A DNA stretch of 64,000 nucleotides from assembly GCF_016919065.1 (NCBI RefSeq), contig NZ_JAFFQA010000015.1, forward strand, positions 47,409-111,408, written 5' to 3'. This stretch comes from Desulfobulbus rhabdoformis (lineage in GTDB: Bacteria > Desulfobacterota > Desulfobulbia > Desulfobulbales > Desulfobulbaceae). The notes below the pieces were generated by a model, which worked only from the letters and a program-made list of their open reading frames with translations, was not told the DNA's origin and ran no database searches. Every line of letters starts with the position of its first letter. Position 1 is the first letter of the stretch. This document shows positions 48,522 to 58,396 of this stretch, piece after piece. Made by a program: the position numbers and the translations under genes.

Positions 48522-49775
48522 CTACTGTCCGATTTGAATGGCTTTGAGAGCAGCTGCAGTGGAGGATTGTCCACTGGTGTATACGTCGACGGCAGATTTA
48601 GCACAGCCGGCTGCGATCATACCTTTCTCAGGCTCGGAAACTACAAATCCATTGCCATCCATGGTTACGCCAAGGGCTTTGCCCTCTTCGCCAAGAGCCG
48701 GCTGCATGCCGGTGGCCAGTACACAAAGATCAACCTTCTGGTTCACTTTGGCGCCGGTCAAGGCGTTTTCAGCAATCACGGTTACACCACCATCGCGCTC
48801 GGCTGTGATATCGGCGACTTTCCCCTTAACAAAGGTAACATTGGCGTCGTCTGCGAATTTTTCGCGGAAGTGTTCATATTTTCCAGGAGTCCGCAGGTCT
48901 ATGTAAAAGACGTATACCTGTGCTTCCGGGTACTGCTCACGGATGTAGGAGATATGCTTAAACGTTGCCATGCAGCAGATGTAGGAGCAGTGCTCCAGGT
49001 GATTCTCATCGCGGGAACCGGCACACTGAACAAAGGCAAAAGATTCGGGTTCTTTCTTGTCGCCAGGACGGAGGATTTTTCCTTGGGTCGGACCATTGGG
49101 TGCGGCCAGGCGTTCCATCATCATGTTGGTGATGATAGCAGAAGAAGAGTTGAACTTGAGGTTGGTGATCTTTTCGGGATCGTAGGGATTCCAACCGGTG
49201 GACCATATGATGGAGCTAACCTTCAGGGTGAAGGTTTTGGGCTGCATATCCAGATCCACTGCATTGTACTTACATGCAGCTTTGACAGCATCGAGGCACG
49301 CAGCTGAGCAGGCTTCTTTTTTCAACACGTAACGACGCGGGAAAGCCATCTCATGGGGCAGATAGGCGGCTTTGGTTTTTCCCATGCCAAAGTTGAACTC
49401 GTCATCAATCTCGTCGGTGCAAGCTTGGGCACAGTCGCCACAGGCGGTACAATTGGAATTGATGTAACGAGGAGCAGTCTCAAGCTGAACCTCATAGTTC
49501 CCGGGGCCACCACTGATGGATTTCACGGTGGTGAGGGAATAGGTTCTGATCTTACGATTGTCCTTGATGCGCTTGAAGTTAATCTCAAGACCACATGTGG
49601 GGGGACAAAGTTTGGGGAAATACTGATTGAGTTGTGCTACCCGACCACCGAAATAGGGATTTTTCTCGATGATAAAAACATCGTTACCCACCTCAGCCGC
49701 TTCGAGTGCCGCGGTAATACCACTGATACCGCCGCCAACAACCAGTATTGCACCATTGCCTGCAGTGTCACTCAT
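48522..49775 (-). CDS. qmoA: Quinone-interacting oxidoreductase subunit QmoA (HdrA-like)
   Basis: FAD and [4Fe-4S] flavoprotein of the Qmo complex. The protein is 417 aa. FAD motif LVVGGGISGITAALEAAEVG at residues 11-30, HdrA-type NPYFGGRVAQLNQYFPKLCPPTCGLE, and cluster ligands C109, C112, C115, C119 (CTACGDCAQACT). TGGAGG precedes the ATG. It is 11 bp from qmoB and separated from aprA by a terminator. Confidence 0.96.
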   Translation of the reverse strand: MSDTAGNGAILVVGGGISGITAALEAAEVGNDVFIIEKNPYFGGRVAQLNQYFPKLCPPTCGLEINFKRIKDNRKIRTYSLTTVKSISGGPGNYEVQLETAPRYINSNCTACGDCAQACTDEIDDEFNFGMGKTKAAYLPHEMAFPRRYVLKKEACSAACLDAVKAACKYNAVDLDMQPKTFTLKVSSIIWSTGWNPYDPEKITNLKFNSSSAIITNMMMERLAAPNGPTQGKILRPGDKKEPESFAFVQCAGSRDENHLEHCSYICCMATFKHISYIREQYPEAQVYVFYIDLRTPGKYEHFREKFADDANVTFVKGKVADITAERDGGVTVIAENALTGAKVNQKVDLCVLATGMQPALGEEGKALGVTMDGNGFVVSEPEKGMIAAGCAKSAVDVYTSGQSSTAAALKAIQIGQ

Positions 49776-49890
49776 GCCAAACCTCCATAACTGCTGGTAT
49801 TGATGAAAGGTGATTTCTGGTTCAATTGATACGAAATGAGAAAAGCTACTTCATCTTTCGAATCAACTCAAACAAAATCACCGCCGATAC

Positions 49891-49927
49891 AAAAAATCTC
49901 CAGACTCCACGAGGGGAGTCTGGAGAT
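49891..49927 (-). terminator. Intrinsic terminator between aprA and qmoA
   Basis: A 13-bp perfect stem ATCTCCAGACTCC/GGAGTCTGGAGAT with a 6-nt loop is followed by a T-tract (ATTTTTTG) on the minus strand, 31 bp past the aprA stop. It should make aprBA mRNA much more abundant than qmoABC. A weak TTGAGT-17-TAGCTT pair lies between it and qmoA and may be a qmo promoter. Confidence 0.92.
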
Positions 49928-49957
49928 CTTTACTAGACAATCAATGTCTTATCGAAA

Positions 49958-51973
49958 TCAGATCCAAGGCTCTGTTTCGATGATGTTGATGCACGGAACC
50001 TTCTCGCATTTCCACTCTTTGGAACTCGGATCAAAGGTGGAGTTAACGAAGCACTTCCAGTTCTCGTCATCACAGGTCGGATAGTCAGAACGATAGTAGA
50101 AGCCCGGGTAACGAGACTCTTTACGGAACTCGATGTGGCGGATGTGGGTCTCTACACACCAGATACGATGGTAGTTCTCCCAAGCGCGCATCAGCTCATG
50201 GAGGTCAGCAGCAGCCATCTTCTCTGCATCTTCACGCATCATTGCGAGCAGGTCCAGACAGATGTTGAGCAGTTTACCAGAGGTCATGTAGTAGGTAGCA
50301 ACACCACCACCGTACTCATCGGTGGCTTTCATCAGACGCATCATCATGCCAGCAGGCTTGATGTAGTTGGGGTTAACGTCTGCAGCGGTAGAAGCATCTT
50401 TGTGCTCTTCGTACAGTTTAACCGGTGCGTAGATCTCGTCGGCCAGCTCTTGAGCGGTCTGAGCCAGCTCAGGAGTGAAGTCGGCGTTGTCGCGGCAGTA
50501 CTTAACCATCTGTTTAGCACAGATACGACCCTCAGCATGGGATCCGGAAGAAAACTTATGTCCGGAAGCACCAACACCGTCACCTGCGGTGAACAGACCG
50601 TTTACAGTGGTCATGCGGTTGTAGCCCCATTTGTACTGATGGGAGCGAGGACCATCTACTGCAGGTACCCAATCCTCTTCAGGACCGGAGGTCCAGATAC
50701 CACAACAACCGGAGTGAGATCCGAGCATGTAGGGTTCGGTCGGCATAATCTCAGAACCTACTTTCTCAGGCTCTACGTTAGCACCGGCCCAGAGACCAGC
50801 CTGACCAACGGACATGTCGAGGAAGTCTTCCCAAGCCTCAGACTCGAGGTGTTTCCAGAATTTCTTAACAGCCTTCTCGTCTTTACCAGCTTCACGCTGA
50901 GCATCAAGAAATGCGTTCAGAGCAACGTCGGTAGCCATGTAGATCGGGCCACGACCGGCAGCCAGCTCATTGATCATGAGGTGGTTACGCAGACAGGTGG
51001 GGGTAACTGCAGACTGACCGTACGGCATGAACTTGGAGAGTTCGTCTTTAACTGCATCGCTGTTTGCGTAGAACTCGCCCAGACCGTTCTGTACTTTGGC
51101 TTTGAACAGGAGGAACCATGCACCAACCGGACCGTAACCGTCTTTGAAACGTGCGGGGGTGAAGCGGTTTTCCATCATGGTCAGGGTAGCACCAACCTGA
51201 GCACACATGGTGTAGGTGGAACCAGCGTTCCATACCGGGTACCAAGCGCGACCTTTACCCTCACCAGTGGAGCGAGGACGGAAGATGTTAACAGCACCAC
51301 CACAAGCTACGAGAGCTGCTTTACAGGTGAAAACATGAACTTTGTTCTCACGAGTGGAGAAGCCAACAGCACCGGCGATGGTGTTCTCTTTGTTTTTGTC
51401 GAGCAGCATCTTAACGATGAAGACACGCTCCATGACGTTCTCTTCGCCCAGAGCTTTCTTCGCGGGCTCAGCAACAACACATTTGTAGGACTCACCGTTG
51501 ATCATGATCTGCCATTTACCGGTACGTACCGGGGTACCACCCTCGCGGAGGGTCGGGGCAGGTTTGGCACCGTCAAGGTTCTCGCCTTCTGCGTTTTTCT
51601 TCCAAACGGGCAGGCCCCACTCCTCGAACAGTTTAACAGACTCGTCAACGTGACGACCGAGGTCGTAGATGAGATCCTCACGAACAACGCCCATCAGGTC
51701 ATTACGTACCATTTTTACGTAATCTTCGATGGCGTTCTCGCCGATGTAGGTATTGATAGCGGACAGACCCTGAGCAACAGCACCGGAACGCTCCATGGCA
51801 GCTTTGTCGCAAAGGATAATTTTCATATCCGCGGGAGCCCATTTTTTGATCTCGAAAGCGGTACCACAAGCGGCCATACCACCACCAACGATCAGGACAT
51901 CACAGCTGTGCTCAACGATTTCCGGATTGACAACGGCGGCAAGCTCGCCTTTCGGCTTATTTGGTAATGCCAT
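49958..51973 (-). CDS. aprA: Adenylylsulfate (APS) reductase subunit alpha
   Basis: FAD-containing catalytic subunit that reduces APS to sulfite and AMP in dissimilatory sulfate reduction. The protein is 671 aa, the typical length in sulfate reducers. The FAD motif is VLIVGGGMAACGTAFEI (residues 26-42). RSGAVAQGLSAIN, LMINELAAGRGPIYM, YMLGSHSGCCGIWTSGPEEDW and GDGVGASGHKFSSGSHAEGR are diagnostic. The C-terminal IINIIETEPWI-like end (CINIIETEPWI) closes the protein. It lies 69 bp after aprB. Codon use is strongly biased, as expected for one of the most abundant cell proteins. Confidence 0.98.
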   Translation of the reverse strand: MALPNKPKGELAAVVNPEIVEHSCDVLIVGGGMAACGTAFEIKKWAPADMKIILCDKAAMERSGAVAQGLSAINTYIGENAIEDYVKMVRNDLMGVVREDLIYDLGRHVDESVKLFEEWGLPVWKKNAEGENLDGAKPAPTLREGGTPVRTGKWQIMINGESYKCVVAEPAKKALGEENVMERVFIVKMLLDKNKENTIAGAVGFSTRENKVHVFTCKAALVACGGAVNIFRPRSTGEGKGRAWYPVWNAGSTYTMCAQVGATLTMMENRFTPARFKDGYGPVGAWFLLFKAKVQNGLGEFYANSDAVKDELSKFMPYGQSAVTPTCLRNHLMINELAAGRGPIYMATDVALNAFLDAQREAGKDEKAVKKFWKHLESEAWEDFLDMSVGQAGLWAGANVEPEKVGSEIMPTEPYMLGSHSGCCGIWTSGPEEDWVPAVDGPRSHQYKWGYNRMTTVNGLFTAGDGVGASGHKFSSGSHAEGRICAKQMVKYCRDNADFTPELAQTAQELADEIYAPVKLYEEHKDASTAADVNPNYIKPAGMMMRLMKATDEYGGGVATYYMTSGKLLNICLDLLAMMREDAEKMAAADLHELMRAWENYHRIWCVETHIRHIEFRKESRYPGFYYRSDYPTCDDENWKCFVNSTFDPSSKEWKCEKVPCINIIETEPWI

Positions 51974-52042
51974 ATTTCTATCTCCTCAGAATATTTTTCA
52001 GAATAGAACTTTTTGTAATTCCCTGTTCACCAAACTTAAGAC

Positions 52043-52468
52043 TTAAGCAAGTTTGGTCGGGGTCGGCAGATCGCTCTCGAGCAGCAAACACTCGTCATCC
52101 AGGTTTGCACCTGTCTCACCAGCATACTCGTTGGACGCACCCTCAGCGGTAGTACGGATCGGGAACTTAAAGCGTTTGATGTTACCGTTACGGAATTTGA
52201 CTGTCCACATGATGGAATCTGAAGAACGCATCGGATGAACCTGTCCACCCAACGGTACAAAGTCATCGTAACCGCGAACGAAGATAGCGCCCTGCGGGCA
52301 GATCTTAACACAGGAATAGCACTCCCAGCATGCATCCGGCTCCTGATTGTAAGCTCTCATAGCCTCAACATTGAGAACCATCAGATCGTTGGGGCAGATG
52401 TACATGCAGGCAGTCTTATCTCCACCCTTGCAACCATCACATTTTGAAGGATCTACGTAACTTGGCAT
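52043..52468 (-). CDS. aprB: Adenylylsulfate (APS) reductase subunit beta
   Basis: Two-[4Fe-4S] electron-transfer subunit that feeds AprA. The protein is 141 aa. Ligands are C10, C13, C21, C25 (CDGCKGGDKTACMYICP) and C47, C50, C53, C57 (CWECYSCVKICP). The spacing CxxCx7CxxxC of the first set is typical of AprB. The C-terminal tail wraps AprA in known structures. It is first in the unit, about 210 nt downstream of a strong promoter. Confidence 0.98.
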   Translation of the reverse strand: MPSYVDPSKCDGCKGGDKTACMYICPNDLMVLNVEAMRAYNQEPDACWECYSCVKICPQGAIFVRGYDDFVPLGGQVHPMRSSDSIMWTVKFRNGNIKRFKFPIRTTAEGASNEYAGETGANLDDECLLLESDLPTPTKLA

Positions 52469-52684
52469 TAAACTACCTCCTCACTTGGATTTTCCTTTAT
52501 GGCGCCCGATTTTAGGCAGCCAATAACCTCTAGCTTCTTGCTTCAAGAAAAACAAATACTCATGTCATGCAGCCATCCGTTTTCCACCGCAACCGAACTT
52601 TGCAACATGCTCAAATAACACGCCTTTCCAGACGAAAATTTTATTTTAAAAAAATGAACAGCCACTCATTCTGGTCGTGATGAT

Positions 52685-52713
52685 CTTTTAATTTGTTGCC
52701 CGGGGTATGTCAA
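52685..52713 (-). promoter_or_regulatory. Promoter of the apr operon
   Basis: A consensus -35 TTGACA (52,708-52,713) and -10 TAAAAG (52,685-52,690) have a 17-bp spacer on the minus strand. Transcription would start near 52,678, leaving a leader of about 210 nt before aprB. The AT-rich stretch upstream (52,714-52,790) could serve as an UP element. Confidence 0.72.
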
Positions 52714-53333
52714 GAAAAATCGTCGAAAAAACAAGGCTGAACAGCAAAACTTAAGCAAAGTATCAGAATTATGGATATATACTTATCACATACACCCATT
52801 GTAGGACTTTGAGCCCTGAAAAAAGGGGGGCGTTAGAGAGAGGATAGAGGGTGATTGGCGTCTGAAATGGCGGAAGAAAGGCGCTGGAAAGAAATGGAAA
52901 AAAGAGGAGAAATATATGCTTTTTCTATGAAAAAAGGAAACCTCATTTCGGCACAGTCGGTCGACAAGAGGTGAGTTCATAGGCACATACCATGCTCGAT
53001 ATTTGAAAGAGGGGCATACCTTTGTAGGGCAAGCATCAGCCCATGGGGTACAGTAATATGACTGTACGCTTTTCCTGCATGAATATGCAAGCAGTTAAAG
53101 CTCACTCCTTGATCTTTCGATGTTTTATCCATCCGCATTCGTTTGAGGAGACAGAGAATAACAGGCGAGTAGGTGTCTCTTTTCACATTACCTTTTCTCT
53201 CTGGGCACCCCGCCTTATGTTCGAGGCAACCAAATAATAATTTTTCGCTTTTATTATCCACAAACTCTGTTGTGCAAACTGGTCTTCATGAACTGGCCTT
53301 GCTGGCCTATGCACGACCTCCTCTTGCAAAGGC
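52714..53333. other. Non-coding stretch between the apr promoter and ftsK
   Basis: No supported gene. Open frames of up to 94 codons exist on both strands, but none has a ribosome site or recognisable protein character. A 7-bp hairpin GTACAGT/ACTGTAC lies at 53,048-53,067 and a GGCC/GGCC pair just past the ftsK stop. The promoter-proximal 80 bp are AT-rich. Confidence 0.5.
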
Positions 53334-55496
53334 TCAAACATCCTCTTCAGAATAGGAGGCACGAACCAATACTTCGCGTGGACGAGCTCCGTCGGCTGGA
53401 CCAACAATGCCTTCGCGTTCCATGATCTCAATCATGCGCGCGGCTCGGTTATAGCCCACACGCAGCCGTCGCTGCACCATAGAGATAGAAGCCTGTCCCG
53501 TTTCGGTAACTATAGCTACCGCCTCGTCATATTTCTCGTCATACTCCTCTTCACCGGTTTCAACCATCTCCGGTTCTTCCTCGACAACCTGAAGCACGCT
53601 CTCATCATACTCTGCACTTCCCTGCTCCTTGAGTTTGGTGACGAGTCGCTCGGTCTCCTGCTCTGAGATGAATGCGCCATGAATGCGTTGCAATTTAGCG
53701 GCTCCCGGTGGCAGAAAAAGCATATCACCCATTCCCAGCAAGTGCTCCGCACCAGAACCATCGAGAATGGTGCGTGAGTCTACCTTGGAGGAGACCTTAA
53801 ACGAGATACGGGTGGGAAAATTGGCTTTGATAAGCCCCGTGAGCACATCCACAGAGGGACGCTGGGTCGCCAGAATGATATGCATTCCCGCGGCTCTCGC
53901 CATCTGCGCCAGCCGCGCGATGGATGTCTCCACATCTTTGGAGGCGACCATCATCAAGTCAGCCAGCTCATCGACAATGACGACAATATAGGGCAGTTTT
54001 TCTTCCGCGACCTTGTTGTAGGAGGCAAAGGATTTCACCCTAAACTCCTCAAGGAGCCGATAGCGGCGCTCCATCTCGCGCACTGCCCAGATTAATGCTC
54101 TGGATGCCATTTTTGCCTCGACCACCACCGGATGGAGCAGGTGGGGAATATCGTCGTACACGGAAAGCTCGATTCGTTTTGGGTCAATCATGAGCAGGCG
54201 TACCTGGTCAGGAGTCGCCTTGAATAGAATGGAGGCAATAAAGGCATTAATGGCAACAGATTTACCTGCTCCGGTCGCACCGGCTATGAGCAGATGGGGC
54301 ATCCGCGCCAGGTTGGCGACCACGGGCCTGCCGATAACATCAAACCCAAGGGCCAAACTCATCTCGGATTTGGCATTTTCATACTCAGGACTGCAGAGGA
54401 TTTCACGCAGATAGACTGTCTTCCTGACCGGGTTGGGAATTTCAATACCAATAGCCGCCTTACCGGGAATCGAGCCGACAATGCGCACCCTATCCACCTT
54501 GAGCACCATGGCAAGGTCATCGGCCAACGTGACTATTTTATTGATCTTAACGCCAGGAGCCGGAGCAAATTCATAGGTTGTGACCACGGGCCCGGGAGAG
54601 ATGCCCGCCACCTCACCCTTCACGCCGAAGTCCTGCAGTTTGGAGACGAGGATATCGCTGATTTCGTAGTAATGCTCGGTGCTCACCTCAGTCTCATCAA
54701 TGGGCTTTTCATCGAGCAAATCGATTGAAGGCAGTTCAAAATCACCGAGCGAACTGGTTTGGGAGGGTTGAGTACGGGCCGTCTTGGCTCGTTTTTCAAC
54801 AACGGGTTTATTGTGCACGGCGGGTTTGTTTGCCGGGATTTCTTCTGAGCCCTCACTGTTTTTTTCCGCTTTTTTCATGCGGCTTTGCCCACCACGCTTG
54901 CGCATCGGAGGCGTGCGCAGTTCTGACTGTTCATCTTCAGACTCCTGACTATAGTTTTTTTTCCGTCGCCTCACGACCGCAAACAGAGAAAAGCGTACCG
55001 AAGCCATAAGAGAGAAAAGTAAAACCAACACCAAAACCAGACTGGTCCCCACGGTTCCGATTACACCGTGCAGCAGTTGCCATACCAGGGTACCGAGATA
55101 GCCACCTGGCTCAATAAACCCTGGGGGGAGCCAGAGTTCTTTAAAAGCGCCAAACAACCCGGAAGAACTGACCATAATGCCCGATAAGCCAATGACGATT
55201 GCCGGAAGCCTGTTGGAAGCAGGACGCGAAAGCAAAACAGAGATCATGGCGTACCCCAAAAGACAGACAGGAAAAACACCAATCATCCCCAAAAAGGAAA
55301 AGAGGTAATGAGCGGCATAATAGCCAAAAGAACCGCACCAGTTGGCGGAGGGCTCCTGCCAGGCTGGCGTGGACGCAAGCAGTGGCCGGACGTAGCTGAT
55401 TTGTGCCAAAAGGAGAAAAAGCGCCAAAAACAGCAGCAGCAGTGAGGCTACTTCCTGGCTGTGCCTTGGACCGGCATGGGAATCCGAAACAGTCAT
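53334..55496 (-). CDS. ftsK: DNA translocase FtsK/SpoIIIE family
   Basis: Septal ATP-driven DNA pump that clears and aligns chromosomes for XerCD at dif. The protein is 720 aa from MTVSDSHAG. The N-terminus has about four membrane helices (to residue about 160), then a short basic/charged linker (about 165-235), much shorter than in E. coli. The motor has Walker A GATGAGKS near residue 400 and Walker B VIVDELADLMM near 507. The C-terminal gamma winged helix (SISMVQRRLRVGYNRAARMIEIMEREGIV) reads KOPS sites. A TTG 14 codons upstream is a possible alternative start. Confidence 0.95.
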   Translation of the reverse strand: MTVSDSHAGPRHSQEVASLLLLFLALFLLLAQISYVRPLLASTPAWQEPSANWCGSFGYYAAHYLFSFLGMIGVFPVCLLGYAMISVLLSRPASNRLPAIVIGLSGIMVSSSGLFGAFKELWLPPGFIEPGGYLGTLVWQLLHGVIGTVGTSLVLVLVLLFSLMASVRFSLFAVVRRRKKNYSQESEDEQSELRTPPMRKRGGQSRMKKAEKNSEGSEEIPANKPAVHNKPVVEKRAKTARTQPSQTSSLGDFELPSIDLLDEKPIDETEVSTEHYYEISDILVSKLQDFGVKGEVAGISPGPVVTTYEFAPAPGVKINKIVTLADDLAMVLKVDRVRIVGSIPGKAAIGIEIPNPVRKTVYLREILCSPEYENAKSEMSLALGFDVIGRPVVANLARMPHLLIAGATGAGKSVAINAFIASILFKATPDQVRLLMIDPKRIELSVYDDIPHLLHPVVVEAKMASRALIWAVREMERRYRLLEEFRVKSFASYNKVAEEKLPYIVVIVDELADLMMVASKDVETSIARLAQMARAAGMHIILATQRPSVDVLTGLIKANFPTRISFKVSSKVDSRTILDGSGAEHLLGMGDMLFLPPGAAKLQRIHGAFISEQETERLVTKLKEQGSAEYDESVLQVVEEEPEMVETGEEEYDEKYDEAVAIVTETGQASISMVQRRLRVGYNRAARMIEIMEREGIVGPADGARPREVLVRASYSEEDV

Positions 55497-56108
55497 GGAT
55501 AATCTTCTACATAGTCCGGTAAGTAACGACCGGAACAAATAAAAATGAGGGTGACGACACCTAGAGAGTACGCAGCTCTTAAAAGACGATGCTGAACACT
55601 CAACAGCCAGATCAGCTTTATGGGAAAGCAGCAGACCACGTAAATATATAGGTCTCCCCGGACAAAGGGTAGAGGCTGGTGCCAGAGGACACCAATCCTC
55701 CAGAGACGAAGACGTGTCTCAAGGGTGTCTTGAATAATTAGATTTTTCAATCAAGGCCAAGGATTGCGCAAAATTTTACCGCAGGCATATGTGTGATATT
55801 CCGAGGATAAAATTTTAAGCATGACGCCGGGATTGGCAGAAAAAGCAATTATTCAAGATTCCCTCAAGAGGACAATCGATTTGATCCTCCCTAAGAGATA
55901 TTCAGGGACAAACCTTAGCGGCCTTTGCCTCTCTCCCCGGTGGGGAAAAAGACCAAAGGCCCTTGTATGTGTACACTATTTTTACAAAAAACGCAAAATG
56001 AGCCCTGAGCAAGAGCTACAGATGGGGAAAACTTGGTGGGATTGCAGAGAAAGAAGCAATCAGTTGCCAGCTGGGGAATACACCGGACCAGAAAACAATA
56101 CTCTCTTT
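55497..56108. other. 612-bp gap between nusB and ftsK
   Basis: Contains the full-length repeat at 55,721-55,865. The rest shows no supported gene: the open frames here lack ribosome sites and protein-like composition. No convincing terminator for nusB or promoter for ftsK was seen. Confidence 0.5.
55721..55865. repeat. Intergenic repeat with terminal inverted repeats, copy 1
   Basis: A unit of about 145 bp bounded by AAGGGTGTCTTGAATAATTA on the left and AATTATTCAAGATTCCCT on the right, imperfect inverted repeats of about 18 bp. The interior shares long identical blocks with the copy at 58,397, such as TTTTTCAATCAAGG, AAAATTTTAC, GCAGGCATATG and CCGAGGATAAAATT. No coding capacity. Size, ends and AT-rich centre fit a MITE-like or other small structured repeat. 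Confidence 0.8.
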
Positions 56109-56531
56109 TTATGGCTGTAGCGCAGCCTGTACTGCATCCAGAATGCCGTTGATAAAGGCCACGGATTCTCCGATGGAGTAACGTTTGGCTATCTCCAGGG
56201 CCTCGTTGATGGCCACCTGGGCCGGTGCCTGATCACAGTACTGCATCTCATAGACGGCAATACGAAGAATGTTACGGTCAACAAGCGACATGCGCTCCAC
56301 GCGCCAATTATGCGAGTGAGCGGAAAGCAGAGTGTCAATGGCCTCCAGGTTTGTGCAGATGCCGGTGATCAGCTGCTTGCCGTACTCAAGCGACTTTTCT
56401 CCCACATCAAAATAGAGGCAAAACGAGTTGATAGCCTGGGCCACCTCTTCAGGGGCACAGGAGTGCCCCTGAAAATCGTGACTGAACAAAAACTGCAGGG
56501 CAAATTCCCTGGATTTACGCCGTAATCCCAT
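56109..56531 (-). CDS. nusB: Transcription antitermination factor NusB
   Basis: All-helical partner of NusE (S10) in rRNA antitermination. The protein is 140 aa with MGLRRKSREFALQFLFSHDFQG at the N-terminus and the C-terminal ICEALEIAKRYS-type region (INEALEIAKRYSIGESVAFINGILD). It is last in the rib operon, 50 bp after ribH, the common ribH-nusB pairing. Confidence 0.95.
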   Translation of the reverse strand: MGLRRKSREFALQFLFSHDFQGHSCAPEEVAQAINSFCLYFDVGEKSLEYGKQLITGICTNLEAIDTLLSAHSHNWRVERMSLVDRNILRIAVYEMQYCDQAPAQVAINEALEIAKRYSIGESVAFINGILDAVQAALQP

Positions 56532-56581
56532 GCTGTATCACAAAAACAGGGTAGAAGGAGTATGGTTGCAAGAAGCGTTCA

Positions 56582-57049
56582 TCAACCAACAGACTCCAGA
56601 AGATTAATCATTTCCAGGGCGGCGATAGCCACATCAGAGCCCTTGTTTCCGGCCTTGGTGCCAGCACGCTCGATTGCCTGCTCAATTGTTTCCGTGGTGA
56701 GCACACCAAAGAGAACCGGCACTCCGGTTTCCAGCATCACCTGAGCGGTGCCTTTGGCCACCTCACCTGCAACATAATCAAAGTGGGGGGTCGCACCGCG
56801 AATAACCGCGCCCAACACAATGACCGCATCATACTTACCCGATTTGGCCATCTTTTGAGCGACCAGCGGAATTTCAAACGCGCCGGGCACACGGGCAACG
56901 GTCACATCCTCGCTGTTGACACCGGAGCGAACGAGACTATCAAGAGCTCCTTCCAGCAGTTTTTCACAGATAAAGGAGTTGAAACGGGCGACAACAATGC
57001 CCAGCTTCCGCCCGGTCCCCTGTAAATTTCCTTCAAGGTATTTTGCCAT
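56582..57049 (-). CDS. ribH: 6,7-dimethyl-8-ribityllumazine synthase
   Basis: Condenses the RibBA-derived butanone phosphate with the ribityl-pyrimidine. The protein is 155 aa with [40 protein letters not shown] and the catalytic-histidine region [21 protein letters not shown]. It lies between ribBA (20 bp) and nusB. Confidence 0.97.
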   Translation of the reverse strand: MAKYLEGNLQGTGRKLGIVVARFNSFICEKLLEGALDSLVRSGVNSEDVTVARVPGAFEIPLVAQKMAKSGKYDAVIVLGAVIRGATPHFDYVAGEVAKGTAQVMLETGVPVLFGVLTTETIEQAIERAGTKAGNKGSDVAIAALEMINLLESVG

Positions 57050-57069
57050 GTTTTTTCCCTAAAAGTCTA

Positions 57070-58314
57070 TCACGGATCTCTGGTGACCGATCCCATCGGC
57101 ATGTCGCCGTACAACTCAAGGATATGTCCCATCTTATCGCGTTTGGTTTGCAAATACTTTTTATTTTCAGCCTCAGCCGGAATCTCTATAGGCAGGCGAT
57201 CGACGACCTCCAGGCCATAGCCTTCCAGGCCAATAATTTTTTTAGGATTATTGGTCAAGAGCCGCATCTTGCGCACGCCGAGGTCACGCAAAATCTGGGC
57301 TCCGATACCGTAATCACGCAGGTCCGGTTTAAAGCCAAGACGAATGTTGGCCTCCACCGTATCCAGTCCGTCGTTGTCCTGCAGGTTATAGGCCTTGAGT
57401 TTATTGACAAGCCCGATGCCCCGTCCCTCCTGGCGCATGTAGAGAACCACGCCACGCCCCTCCTGCTCAACCATGCGCATGGCGGCATGCAGCTGCGGGC
57501 CGCAGTCACAGCGGGCGGAACCGAAGACATCACCGGTCAGGCACTCGGAATGGACGCGAACCATCACGGGATCATCGGTGTTCACATCACCCATGACCAG
57601 GGCAACATGCTCCATATTGTCAACGTCGTTTTGGTAGGCAATGACCCGAAACTCACCGGCATGCTGGGTTGGCAGTCGTGCCTCGACAGCCGCACGGACC
57701 AGAACATCCTTCCGCAACCGATAGGCTACGAGATCCGCGATAGTCGCAATTTTGAGATCATGTTCCTTCGCAAAGACTTCCAGGTCCGGCATGCGGGCCA
57801 TGGTGCCGTCTTCCTTCATAATCTCGCAGATAATACCGGCGGTGCGCATACCGGCCAGACGGGCCAGATCAACCGAACCTTCCGTCTGTCCGGTTCGAAC
57901 CAGAACCCCACCGGAACGTGCGCGAAGCGGAAAAATATGCCCGGGGCTGATAATATCCCTCGGGGTCGCATCGGCTGCGACTGCCGCTTCGATGGTGCGG
58001 GCGCGATCGGCTGCTGAAATACCGGTACTCACCCCGGTGCGTGCCTCGATGCTGATGGTAAATCCCGTCCCGTAGGGAGACTGATTATTGGAGACCATCA
58101 TGGGAAGGCCCAACTGCTCCACAATATCAGGGCTTAAGGCCAGACAGATCAAACCACGACCATGGGTGGCCATGAAATTGATAGCCTCAGGGGTCACCAT
58201 CTCTCCGGCCATGCAGAGATCGCCTTCGTTTTCCCGATCCTCGTCATCGACCAGGATAACCATTTTCCCGGCCTTGATATCCTCTATTACTTCCTCTATT
58301 GAACTGACTGCCAT
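57070..58314 (-). CDS. ribBA: Bifunctional DHBP synthase / GTP cyclohydrolase II
   Basis: Supplies both precursors of riboflavin. The protein is 414 aa. The N-terminal RibB domain (to about residue 205) has [29 protein letters not shown] and the R..HTEA-like [30 protein letters not shown]. The C-terminal RibA domain has zinc cysteines in [18 protein letters not shown] and [35 protein letters not shown] end is typical. A 299-bp gap containing a repeat separates it from ribE. Confidence 0.97.
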   Translation of the reverse strand: MAVSSIEEVIEDIKAGKMVILVDDEDRENEGDLCMAGEMVTPEAINFMATHGRGLICLALSPDIVEQLGLPMMVSNNQSPYGTGFTISIEARTGVSTGISAADRARTIEAAVAADATPRDIISPGHIFPLRARSGGVLVRTGQTEGSVDLARLAGMRTAGIICEIMKEDGTMARMPDLEVFAKEHDLKIATIADLVAYRLRKDVLVRAAVEARLPTQHAGEFRVIAYQNDVDNMEHVALVMGDVNTDDPVMVRVHSECLTGDVFGSARCDCGPQLHAAMRMVEQEGRGVVLYMRQEGRGIGLVNKLKAYNLQDNDGLDTVEANIRLGFKPDLRDYGIGAQILRDLGVRKMRLLTNNPKKIIGLEGYGLEVVDRLPIEIPAEAENKKYLQTKRDKMGHILELYGDMPMGSVTRDP

Positions 58315-58396
58315 ACCAAGCCTCTCCAGACTGTCGCCCGTGGCGAGAGCCCCCTTCGTTGCCAGACCCTATGCATTGCAGGAAGGGTCTAAAATT

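Noticed and set aside
50135..51967. 610-codon open frame opposite aprA
   Set aside because: It mirrors aprA codon bias: few TTA, CTA or TCA codons in the sense gene leaves the antisense frame open. The translation has no recognisable domain, while aprA is unmistakable.
52977..53261. 94-codon minus-strand frame between ftsK and aprB
   Set aside because: Starts at GTG with no ribosome site and resembles no family I know. Not strong enough to call.
55821..56120. 99-codon plus-strand frame over repeat copy 1
   Set aside because: Begins inside the repeat, has no ribosome site and ends antisense to nusB.
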